Shown: piece after piece, positions 21,049-33,500 of the stretch
How the letters are laid out: every line of letters starts with the position of its first letter
Numbering within the stretch: the stretch's first letter is position 1
Source of the DNA: Plecoglossus altivelis
Lineage: Eukaryota > Chordata > Actinopteri > Osmeriformes > Plecoglossidae
Assembly: GCA_036571765.1 (NCBI GenBank)
Contig: BROE01000006.1
Location: 16,293,024 to 16,357,023, forward strand
Direction: 5' to 3'
DNA length: 64,000 nt
Program-made: the position numbers and the translations under genes
Notes under the pieces: model-generated
Told to the model about the DNA's origin: nothing
Database searches by the model: none
What the model saw: only the letters and a program-made list of their open reading frames with translations

Positions 21049-23290
21049 TTCAACGTGTCCTGTTTGAGTGCAGTTTGTTGGCTCACAGGGTGAATCTGTC
21101 TCCTAGGACGGTGTTCGCACCACCTGTCAAGGCTGAGGGGTAGGAATACGGTGCCTCCACCGCTAAATCAACTAAATCAAAAAACAATATGAAACCATAT
21201 CTGTCTTGGTGTTCTTTATTCATTACTAGCGTGCGCTGTAGCAACGAATTATTGCTCTTTGATGTTACCTGGCCATTGCTGGAGTATATGATTTTACTCC
21301 GTTACGTGTTCACGCATCGAGAGTGGTAAGATGGATCACCAGGATTCAGTATAGTCAAGTTCAATTAAGTTTATTCCCTGACAGTACAATTCTAATACAG
21401 ATATTAGGGTCGCTCCAAGGTCCCTAACAGCACACAACTAAGTGCGTCTTATGCTTGGCACAGCAAAGAATGACTCCTTTCCTTGGGAGACCCACAGTAA
21501 TATATAGACAACATCATGCACTAATTGTGACAGGAGCTCCTCTGCCTTTGGTGGTTTCCGCTCCTGGTATGAGGGCCGTCTTATCTCCTTATGTGTTTGA
21601 GAGGATATTCTTTGTTGCATCTTTCTCCCAGGTGTTGTTGTATCTGACTCTGCACACAAAGAAGACAGTGTTCCCTCCTCCCCCGATCCCGAGATAAGAC
21701 ACTGGAATATATTATACTGCTGACTCTGTGTGGACTGTCGACTCTCTCTTGATTCCACAGAGTGTTACATTTATTGCCTGATGGAAAAGTGCTGTCTGTC
21801 TGCCTTACAAATCTTATAGGTCAGCACAAGCAAATCATTGTATCCTTCATTGCTAGCATATGTAAATTATTATATCCTTCATTGCTAGCATAAATAAATT
21901 ATTATATCCTTCACCATAAAGACCATGCACCTTAAAAGGAGTTTGGGTAACCAAAAAATAATGCATAGATAGGTATAAACCAAAAGAAAACCAATTAAAC
22001 CCTCAAACAAACCAATTGTCGATAAGAAAGTGGCGGAGGTAGAAAACACCAGTGGAGTACGGCAGCCTAATTTAAAACTCAGAGCACTACGAGAGTAAGC
22101 TAATTATATTTATTCAGCTTTTGCAACAAGAGTTTAAATTGTCCAACTATACATGAATGGGCCCAAACAGTCTGATCACAACAATGAGCAGACCAGAAAA
22201 GGGTACAGAGTTTACAGTTGTTATAGTCCTTAAGGGCATTTTTGATTTGACGACTATTGGAGGCGGCGCCTGGTTGAGACTTTCTGCGAGCCTCATTGGA
22301 GCACAGGGAAGTCCTTCCCCCTGGGCTCACGGATCCTCCTTCTTCCTCCAGGTGGAGTCCTTAATTGGGTGCACAATAATCCATTTGTGTTCAGCATCTT
22401 TTAAGGCTCCTGAGGACACATTTTCAGGGCTAGGGCAGTGGTCGCATTCTGATTAAGTCTTGTGACATGCCTATTAGAGCAGAAGGTTTTGTCAGCATTT
22501 AGGCTAGGGCATAGCTTTTCATGACCGTGTCAGCAGTTAAGATAGGGCATAACCTTTTTTGGTCGGATATAATGTTTCTGTTTGTGACTAAGATTAAGGG
22601 TGACTTATGCATGTCCATTTCGGTCCAAGGCTTAGTGTTGAAATTAATCCTCGTATGGTAAAGAATGTGCACCTAGCAATGATGAAATGCATGATATGTT
22701 TTATCAACAGAAACTTTCAACCACACCTGCTTATGCATATGTAACTGTGTGTTATAAATATGCTGGGTCAGGGATGGACAGTCTGTTGGACTTCGTGAAC
22801 CAACCTGCATTTGTTGTTGGTTAGGGTACGCTTAGTTGGTCCCAGAGCTCTGTAACCTTTTTCAACTGCTTCTTATTAGATCATACGTGGACTTGAAGTC
22901 ACGTGTTTCCCGTTCCTTTGAAAACAAACACGCTGGAAATGAGCCTCAACACAGTATATTTGGAGTTAATGCAATAGTTAAAGACTACATTTTCCAACAA
23001 CACCTAGAGTTATCCATGGTTGTGTATGTATAATTATAACATTCAACCTAAACGACAGATGAGAATGACTCATGTCTTTTAATAACACGAATAGATTAGA
23101 ATTATTGGTTATACGATATAAGAATCGAAACTGAGAAAGTGAGAAACCACCTAATTCAAAAGAGCGATCTGTGGGGGCAATTTCTTCAAATTGATCAACA
23201 AATTCCAACTAAAAGGGTTGCACCGACAGAGAGAGCTATAGAGCTATTGGTCGCAACAAAAAAAACAATATGACCAAGTAGAACGAATTG
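21049..23290. other. intergenic DNA, no gene recognised
   Basis: The region holds short frames only. 21355-21440 (polypurine/pyrimidine start, TTTATTCCCTGACAG) and 22740-22960 (TATAAATA box-like, then GGACTTGAAGTCACG) look like old retroelement terminal sequences, but I could not find matching partner repeats, so I do not call an LTR. Confidence 0.3.
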
Positions 23291-23297
23291 GGAGAGC

Positions 23298-23492
23298 CGC
23301 GCCATTTTAGTGCAACTACTGCCATCCGGTAAGATGGCGCACTTGCTTTGTCTGTAGACATTACCGACCGGATTGAAAAATCTAAAAAAATTACATCACC
23401 AGTGGTTCAGATTAGTTGGTCAACTCACATTTCTGAAACAACGTAATTTAGACTATTTTGGTTAAATACGACATGACGACAGACTATAGCAG
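23298..23492 (+). promoter_or_regulatory. atrx: putative atrx promoter / first non-coding exon
   Basis: Two YY1-type motifs in opposite orientation, GCCATTTT at about 23301 and AAGATGGCG at 23331, lie in a locally less AT-rich patch upstream of the atrx start codon. A donor-like CAG|GTACGA at 23492/23493 could end a non-coding first exon that splices to the acceptor at 24520. Motif recognition only; no transcript evidence. Confidence 0.35.
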
Positions 23493-24525
23493 GTACGAAC
23501 TGTGTGTATAGTAGCGTTTTTCTCCTTGCAATCGATGTATTGCTAGCAAATGGCTAGCTTGAGGCTAACATCAGTTCTCTTGCCGGCACTGGTCGCTAAT
23601 GCTAACTAGCTTGGCTATGTATTTAAAGTCTAGTAGTATCCTGTACGTATGTAATTATTATTCTATCTATATACTTTAATAATAAACTATATGGGTAACT
23701 CGGGGAGCCTGGTTGACTACAACTCCAATATATTTTCAGTCTATGACAAGCCAAACTATTTCGTAGAAATTGTCGATTGTGTGAGGCGTAGCCTTTGAAT
23801 TGCTAGCACGAACGATTGGTTTACCAAATTTGATTTACTTTATTTTAATAGAGGGGATGGGCTGATGCAAGCATTTCCATGCGTGCATGCGGCATGCGCT
23901 TGAGTTGCAAGGTTGCCAGGGCAACGTCTTCTCGCTGCATCGCTTGCATGTTGACCTCCCGAGTTTGCTGTATTAGCTATCTAGCTAGTTCTATCTATTG
24001 CTTTCCTAATGTGACAATGAGTGGTAGTTAAGCTAGTGTTTCCTAGCTAGCTACTTCTGTTTTGAAAATTGGGCACAGATATGATGACTTGTATTGTGCA
24101 CGCACTCTCTTACATGTATTTTTTTATGTTCCGATTAAAAACATTTGTCTTCAGCCAGCTAGCGTGGTTGTAGTGGTGCATGTGCTGGGCTAGCCAACAG
24201 ACACAAACGAAAGGAGCAGACTACTGTATTCTAGTAGTTTAAAACAGCTACTGTTCTATCTCTAACAACATTTTGGAATATATAAATATTGAGCAGAACA
24301 TAATGCTGCAATGTTGTGTTGACCTCCCACTAATGACTAATCAGATCTAGTTCAACACAGACTTGGGGACCCTAGGCCACTGAGATTATTATTGTACCAG
24401 GTCTTTGACAAAGAACTAGTTACATTTGTGATGCCATTCATCGTAGTTGACCTTTGAGATAATAATAAATGACACAGATCTAGGTATGGCAAATGTTAAT
24501 ATGTATTTTCTTATTTGCAGGTAAA

Positions 24526-24567
24526 ATGAGTAAAGCTTCAGCTGAAACAGACCAAATGATGGAGGAG
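24526..24567 (+). CDS. atrx: atrx coding exon 1
   Basis: Acceptor TTTGCAG ends at 24520 and ATG follows at 24526; donor GTTAGT at 24568. Encodes MSKASAETDQMMEE, weakly similar to the SDMMEN segment of human ATRX. Codons 1-14, phase 0 exit. Confidence 0.7.
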
Positions 24568-27500
24568 GTTAGTCTGTTTTTAGGAACACTGATTATTTGA
24601 TTCCATTTACTACCCTTCTGTTATTGCTGTAGTTGTTATTTCAATGTAGTATATAGATTTTTTGTATATGTATATATCTTTTTCTGACTTTCCCTTTTAC
24701 TAGTCCTTACTAACTGAGCAATCTGTCTATTGTATCACTGTAATCAAATAACGAAAAACAAGGCACAAGTTATGAGATCATACACTCACAGGTCTTGAAA
24801 TGAACTTTTTTGGTGGTAGTACAGGTTCTCCAAACAAACAAAAAATGGGAGCACCAGCAAAAATGTTCATATTGTCTTTTCAACTCTTAAAATTGACTGC
24901 AAGATCACTGTTACATTACAGCAGAGCGCAGTGACAAGGAGGGGTGACAAGGAGTGATTGACATCTTATTTCAACCAATCTCAAATCTGCATCAAAGTTA
25001 ATAACGTAAAGATCTAGTTTGGATTGAAGCTTAAGCCGAACACTGTAACAGCCCACAATAGACACTACTGTGCAGTGTGCTAATTAGCTAGTGCTTTGAA
25101 AATACATTTTAACAGGTCACACCATAACAATTATTTAAACTTGCAGAAATGCCATCTAACATATCTCAGTCTTTTGCCTTCGATTTTTCAGGTGGAGCGG
25201 TAGATCTAATATTTATTTCAGATTCAATAAAAATCACGAGAGACCCCTAAAGACAGTGTAAGAGCGCACCTCTTTGCTATACAGATCTCACAATTACAAA
25301 CTGCTACTGTAAAATAGTCGGTTTCCATAAAGCCTCCTTTGTGACGTCACAAAGGCGTCTCCATCTTATTTGGCTCTGGTCTGTACCTTTGTTGAGCCCA
25401 AAAATGTCATACAGACCAGCATTAGAACTACCTTTCAACGTGAGTACAAATATTTCCGTTGATGTGTGTGGTACTCGTTTCACTAGTTCAAGTTCAAGTT
25501 GTGCTTTATTGTCATTCCGCTACATGCGGGTGCATACAGTGGAACGAAATGTCGTGCCTCACAGAGCCATGGTGCTACATAAGTACAGACATTCAACAGT
25601 ACAGTCTAACAACAAACAATTTAAAATAAATATAACATTTTTCCTATACATAAACTAAACAGGATACAAACTGTACGAATACTTACCGATGTGCATGTGC
25701 ATAGAGTATTGTACATGTGCGAAGAATAGATACATATTATTACAGAGTCTTTAGTACAGTTTGTTTACACACGGCAGTGTGTATGAAAAGTGCAGTGGGT
25801 GAGTGACTAGTGCCAGTTTTCTGATAGTCTTAGTTATTGTGTGGGTAGTCATAGAGGCCCGGAAGAGTTCAGGGCTCTCACTACGGATGTTGCCTAAAAT
25901 TGATGTAAAGTAAATGCTAAATGATCAAATTCACCACTTTGATGTAGTCATTTCTAATATATAGGCAACTGGTTGCTCCTCTTCATTGGGTTGTTCCTCT
26001 GATTAAGGGTCAAGAATGTGAGGTTTAACAGAATGTCTCCATGGCATCTCCACCTTGGATGTTTCAGTGAGTGATGTTAGCCATGTTGCATCTTTTCTCC
26101 ACAGCTTTGCTCATTTTAAACCAATAAATATACGAGCTGCTCATCTAAATATTCATGAGCATACTGTATGATGTAGAAAACCTCTAGTTTTATTCTAGGG
26201 CTATTTCCTGGGTTGCGTTAGGGTGCATAGAACAACACCGGGGACATTTTATTCCCAACCAATGTTGCATACGCTATTTGGTACCCTTAAGGAACAGTGT
26301 GAAATACCCTATGAAATGACCCTGTGCACTGTGGCTGCGCAGTTAGAGCTTTTGCCTTCCAATAAGGAGATTCTGACCTTATTTTTGGGCCAAATCCAAC
26401 ATCAAATGATCTATCTGAGTGGAATCTTCATGTTCTTCCCGTGTTGCTGTGGGTTCTCTCCGGGCACTCCAGCTTCCTCCCACTGTCCAAAGACATTTAT
26501 GTGATAGGTTAATTGGAAATTCTAAAATGCCCCTAGTGAATAAATGAATGTGACAGTGAATGGTTGTCTGTGCCTCTGTGTGTCTGTGATTTGTTGGCCC
26601 CAGTCAAGGGTGTACTGTGCCTACGGCCTGAAGATAATGGGACAGGCTCCAGTCACCCATGACCCCTAATGGGAACAAGCGGCACTGCAATCCCTGCAGG
26701 AATTAATAAATATTATTTATAAAGTTTGAACTTTACCATCTTCGCTAACATAAAGCATAGGGGGTTCAGGGGTTATTTATGCGTACATTTTATACACTGG
26801 TTATATTTATAATGTATGTTTCAATTGTAGTTGAACTGTAAGCTCCTTTGTTCGTTGTTAAGGAACATCCCGAGACTAGTTTACAGTTTGCAAAAAAATG
26901 AGTCAGGTCACAAGGAGCTGAAGTATTTAGAGGAATGTTTGTTTGACCAGAGGTGCAGATCACCCTTGAGTGGGCATCTTTTACGGCCTTCTATCTATGA
27001 TTTTTTTAGACAACTTTGACAAGGGGGGGGGGGAATCCAGGGACATGAAGTATGGGTGGTTTAAGAGATGACGATCTTTTAAAAATATGTTCATGACAAG
27101 ATACTGGATTACCTTTTTATCCATTGGGGGCAAGAATGTTTGTTGTTTATATTAATAAGCAGTTGTTTAAAATGACCAGAAGTTGTGAGTCTATATAAGA
27201 CCTGATATGTTGTAGTATACTTATCACATAGCTGAACAAAGTTTGCATAACGCATCCTCCAGCAAATTAGTCTTAGAGTAATTCCCTCTACTACTTTCCA
27301 CGCTGTTAAATTAAGAATTAAAATGAAACCATTCTCAACGTACTCAATCATTAGTATCGATTTAGTATCAAGTTCTGCAATACCACGCTTGGTTTGAGAA
27401 TCGAAATCCAATGTTGGTATTGTGTCAAAGCTTCAGAAAACAGGATGACGGGACATTCCGGCTAATACAGGACAGTTGGCAACCCTAACCTCACATAATA

Positions 27501-30500
27501 TAGTACAGTAATAGAAAAATACACTATAGACAGAACATTTACCATGGAATCCTTTTTGACGCTGACAGTTTGAAATATCTCCCTATGTAATGGATGAATA
27601 TCGCCTATATGGCCATGGATGATCAGGAATGCCTACATCACTAAATACCTCTGTGCCATCCATAACATTATCCATTCTTGTTGTTTCCTGTCTTGCTCCA
27701 TGGTGGTTTTGTAGACTAGCTTCCTGTTGTTGTGCATGATAGCATGGAAATTATGGCATGTAATAACAATAAATAATATTTATCATGCCACCAAATACAT
27801 TAAAACTAAAGTAATGGGCCTGGTTTGTAGTACAAAGTACAGATATTTGTGTAAAACATTAAGAAGTAAGGCATTGATACTGTCGGATGCTCATCCATAT
27901 ACCAAACATTAGTTTCAGTGTTTGATGCTTTCTGTTATTATGTGTGTAAATGTATTTTTTCGCTTTAACAACTGTGCTTGTTTCCCCTTCAGCCTGGTAG
28001 TTCCAAAGAGGCCACAAGGTCCTCATCCCGATCCAGGAGGTAAGTTGACACACACTCAATGCATGTTTGCATACTTAATCTCTTTTTACTAAATTAATTT
28101 GATGCTCTATATTTACAGGAAGCCTACAACAAGTAAGCACTGTGGACATAACCAAACAGACACCTCGGATGACGGTGAGAATGAAGAACTGACCTTTGAC
28201 AGCCCTTCTGATGGCAAGCTGGTAGTAAGGCCTGAAATCTCAGGAAACGAAAGCAGAGATGACCCTAGATGCAGCAGAGGAGCGATGAAGCTCAGAGTGG
28301 ACCTTCCACGCAAACGCACAGGTTTGACGCCTCATACAAAAAAATTAGTTCAAATTTTAAAGCAAGGCACAGCTCATTTTGTTGGACTACTTTGAGTTGC
28401 TTTTGTACAGTGCCAGCAGTATTTATGTAAATGTTGTCATAATTAAGAACTGGCCTACATGGGACTGATATGGCTAACACGCTCATTCAGAGACTAGTCA
28501 TATAGAGGCCCAGCCTTTTGACCTATCTCATCCACAGTTAACAATGCTGCGGCCAAATATGCGATATAGGTGTGTGTTTGTGCTGGTGCGTGCGTGCGTG
28601 TGTGTGCGTGCGTGCGCACACTACCGGTCACCCCAATTTTTCCAGTTTTTATTGAAATTTAAGCAGTTCAAGTCCAGTGAATGGCTTAAAATGGTACAAA
28701 GGTAAGCGGTAAACTGCCAGAGGTAAAAAAATAATAAATAAAAAAACACCTTTAGGTTACCAAAAACAAAAAAATAATGTACATTTCAGAGTTGTATAAC
28801 CCTTATAATTGTAGGTCTTTCCTTCAGAGAAATTGCAAAGAAAGCCAAGGTGTCAGTGAGTACAGTTTCCTATACCATCAAAAGGCATTTGGAAACTGGA
28901 GGAAACTCTGACTGGAAGAGGTCTGGCAGACCCAAAGCCACAACAGAATCAGAAGACAAGTTTCTGTGAGTCAACAGCTTGCGTGATAGTCGGCTCACAG
29001 GACAGCTGCAGGTTTGACAGGTCAAGTGGCAGTAAGAAAGCCATTGCTAAGATGGCGAAATAAGAAAAAGAGGCTTGCCTGGGCCATGAAGCACCACCAG
29101 TGGACTACTAAAGACTGGAAGAAGGTGTTATGGACTGATGAATCGAAATTTGAAATCTTCGGTTCATCACGCAGGGTTTTTGTACGCCATCGAGAAGGCG
29201 AAAGGATGGTTCCTCAGTGTGTGACACCAACTGTCAAACATGGAGGAGGAAGCGTGATGGTCTGGGACTCTTTTGCTGGATCCAGAATCAGCGACTTGCA
29301 CAGAGTGATTGGCACCCTGAACCAAAACTGCTACCACAGCATTTTACAGCGCCATGCAATACCCTCTGATATAGGCCTAGTTGGTCAGGGGTTCATCCTA
29401 CAGCAAGATAATGACCCAAAACATACCTCCAGGTGATGTCAGAACTACCTTAGAAGAAAAGAACAAGACGGTAGGCTTCAAATCATGGAATGGCCAGCAG
29501 TCTCCAGATTTAAACCCCATCGAGCTGTTTTGGGATGAACTGGACAGAAGGGTGAAAGCAAAGCAACCTACAAGTGCAACACATTTGTGGGAACTCCTGC
29601 AACAGTGTTGGGAAGTATCTTTCCGAACAGTGTTTGATTTCCATTCTGGAACGCTTATATCTGCAAATTTTGTTAAAACAATTCCATGATTTCTTTTTTA
29701 AAATCTCCATTTGTTTATTTATTCTATGCTTTAATTTCAGAGTACATTGACACATTAAACTGCGTAAATTTCAATAAAAAACTGAAAAATTGAGGTTTTC
29801 TAAAAGTTTTGACCGGGTATGTGTGTGTGTGTGTGATCTATATCTATATAGATCTATAGATATAGATCTATATCTATATAGATATAGATATATAGAGATA
29901 TATACATCTATATATATGTGTATGTATATATATAGATGTGTATATGTATATATACACGATAAAGGGCGCTGAAATATATGTACAGTATTGGTGTTTGTAC
30001 ACAGTTTCCGATTCATTAAAGAACATTCGGCGTGACAATTTTTGCACCTTCTGCAGAATTTAGAACTCATACTACCCATGTTGATGTGATATGGCATCAC
30101 AGTAACCAAAAGGCAGAGAAATTACATGCATAAAAAATGAGTTACTTGATCAACAATGGGAGCAAATTCTAAAGGCGATCTACAAACTAGAGAGGGTACA
30201 ATTTGTGGGGAAATTGTGAGGTGTGCTTGCATCAATTGCAGATGTTTTTTTACCGACTTGTACAGGTAATATTTAAAATTGGTATGCATACCTATTATTT
30301 ATGAAGATTTTATATATTTAAAACCATATATCTTTTTACTTTTTGTGTAGAATTGACCGAAACGGCATCCTCACTCAAATTTCAAGACTTTCGTGACCCA
30401 AATCAAAATTCTGATGCGACAGATTGAAAGAGAATCGCTTTCTCTCTTAAAGACTGTCTTCCTCAACATTTTTGATGCAGAATCTACTGAGATAAAAAAT

Positions 30501-33500
30501 GATCAACGTCACCGAAACATATTACCATTGATTGTTAGCGACAAAATCATACTTGCAGCTTGCGATTGAGATGAGCACACGGTTGAACGGCAACACTTTG
30601 TTCAGCAACAGTTTCTAGTAAATCCAGTTTTAAATTGTTTTAGGTTTTCAAAGCTGTCCTTGGTGAAATGTTTCTTGCTAATAATTAGGTGTCAGGCTTC
30701 ACAGGGATCTCCTCACAAACATCAGCTATGCCTGTCAGAGTGTTTGTTTTCTTTGGACCAAGCTGCAGCGTGTAGCTAAACTAGTGTCTGAGATTTACAT
30801 GGATTCCATTTATGTTCCAGGGTCATAACACTGGGCTGGTCTGAATGCAAATTTTGGGGCTTCACAAAGGTACAGATGAGCTTAAAAAAAAAAAAAGGTG
30901 GAGCTTCATTTGAGATGTCATAAATGTAGATTTTTCGTTTTACTGCAGCAGTTTTAAAATTTGAGATTTACATCGCAAAGAGGTGTCAATGGACACTGAG
31001 ATTCACTCTACGTCCATTTTACCCCCCAAACTGCCATTATTCAACTATGACAAGGTAATTTAATGCTAGGCTATCAAATATTTTTGCAAACATTGATTTG
31101 TCAGGAAATTCAGTCAGAGCCATTGAAGAAAAAAGCGTGGGCATTTCTTCTTTTTGGCTTTTTTTGTATATATATCTATGATTCACAGAAAACCACCAAG
31201 CACTGCTGAAATACATTCACAGGTGATTAAATAGGGTGTCAGAAAAAGAGTAGTCTCAATTGAATATAATTGTATAACAGTGTCTGACACTATTAGCTAG
31301 CAATGTATAATAAATGCAGGTCACACCCTGGCTAGAAGCAGAGATCTGTTACGTAGAACAATGGCGTTCCTAAAAGGAGCTTGACAGCTTCAGTGCTGCA
31401 AAACTCAGGGCTTTAAGTGTTGAGCGTAAAAAAAGAAAAAAGACCTAAAGTCATGCTTTAAAATGGGATTGTGAGAAAACGGCTAGTGCTAACTAAAATC
31501 TGACTTTGGATAAATCTAAGTCATGTTAGGTTGCATATGTATAAAAAAGAAAAACAATCCAAAACTGTAAATTTTTTCGGTTGTCCGGCCTACTGTTGTT
31601 ATGCAAGAATTGTGTTAAGCTATTTAAGACTTCAATGTGCACAGCGTAATGTCACATTAAACGATGTATTTGAGCTCCAGCTTGTGTGATTCGTCGCTGT
31701 ATTGTTGCATGGTTATTATTATATTAAGTAAGTTCAATAGTCTCGTTAGGTACATCCGTAAAGTGAACACCATTTTGCTACCTTCATATACCTAGCTGAG
31801 CTGGCAACTGTGTCACAATTCTTCCAGAAATTGTAAAATTTCAGTTTCTACGCTCTAGTTTTCTATTATATCATTGTTATGGTTTGAGCTGTTTGAGCGT
31901 TGTCTCGTATAAGAAGGAAAGTGCAGTAATCCCTGAGGCTTTATGCAGCATAGAGTAACCCTCCGGTCAGGGCCGGGCTGGGGAATCGGAAGAGTTCCCA
32001 GTGGGCTGCTTCACTTTTGGGCTGGTGGAGGATTTTTGTGTGTAAGACATTTGTCACTTTAATCTAGCCTGGTCCTTACCAGACCCTTGTACATTTAATT
32101 CGTAAATAGTCTGAGACCTCCACATTGACAAACTTGACTTCCTTTAAGGCAGGTACTTTAGCTAACATTTGGTTGTGACATAGGTCATGTTGAAATGAGA
32201 AGAGCATTTTAAGATGTTGAATTAAAGACAGGAACAAAAGGAAACAAGTGTGAAGTGAAGTGACGTATTGTCAAGTATGGTTACCCATACTCGAAATTTA
32301 CCTCTGCATTTAACCCATCCGAATGCACACACAGTAGTGAGTAGTGGGCAACTGCACACACACACAGTGAACATACACCCAGAGCAGTGGGCAGCTATTG
32401 CTCCAGTGCCCGGGAAGCAATTGGGGGTTCGGTGCCTTGCTCAAGGGCACCTCAGTCGTGGTATCGAAGGCAGAGAGAGTGCTGTTTATAGTAAGGCTAG
32501 TGATAATGTATGCAGTAAACTGTCAAAGCTGGGTCTAATCGTTTACAAAATGTCAATTTGGTTGTTTTGGGTCTGCCACCCGTGCAGAGACTTCCACGCT
32601 ACTGCGCGATACAAATATTTTTCTGATGTTGAAGAACGAGGAGAAAATAGAGATGGGACCATTCCACTGACATGAGACAAGGACCCCAGACCTTCTAAAA
32701 CTCCATGGGTCTTACAAAAAATTTCTAACTTTGACAGCTATATTCTGTCCACGCTAAATTATAAGCAATTATGGCAATGGATGCTTTCCAAAAGACTGGA
32801 GGACTGTGGCAATTTAATCAGTTACTTGCCTGGTTTGTACTAGTCCAGCTTTGAAGCTCTATCATAGAATGCCTACTGTTGTTTTAGTAGTTTATCGTGT
32901 TATATACAGAAAATAAAAAACACATCTATACACAGAATTATCCTTGCATATAATAATGTTAAATAATTTGTAGTGAATATTCTTACTCAATTTTCAGAGG
33001 TCCACTAAATACCTTGCAATACATTCAACTTCTTTTACATCTTAAATAGTCTTTAAAGTATGTGATTGTTCTCTTTTATTTAAGACATCTAGAAAATAAT
33101 AGATTTGAAGTTAATTACAGCAATATGTGCAACTAACGCAAGTTATTGTTCTGGATAAGTTAAATATCCCCCTGAATCATATTGCATATCCCCACCTTTA
33201 TCCAAAAAACATCATTAATCATGATCAGACTCTTCTTTGCATGGTCCAATCTAAACACAGGAAGGTTACCAATAATGTACAACAGTTCAAATAGTGCATT
33301 GAGACGATAACAACTTTTGGCTGCTAGCGTTTGCCTTAGTGAACTCCTTCACAACTCACGAGGCGAGCTGGAAAATGAAATATTTCATGATCCTTGTGGG
33401 GAGGAGGGCCACAACATTATTACGAACGACTCGCTTTTGAAATTTTTTGTGTGGAACACCAGCGACTAGGCCCGGCTAATAATCAAAATTCATGCTGTTG

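Noticed and set aside
22740..22960. Solo LTR candidate near the atrx promoter
   Set aside because: TATAAATA and terminal-like sequence are present, but no TG..CA ends with flanking duplication and no second LTR could be found.
29790..30109. Tyr/Ile-rich and Arg/Tyr-rich frames on both strands
   Set aside because: They are translations of the TATAGA satellite.
32735..33190. Spacer of repeat Y/Z copy 2 as part of the element
   Set aside because: It is absent from copy 1 (where an RTE lies) and only its last part matches copy 3, so I could not decide whether it belongs to the family.
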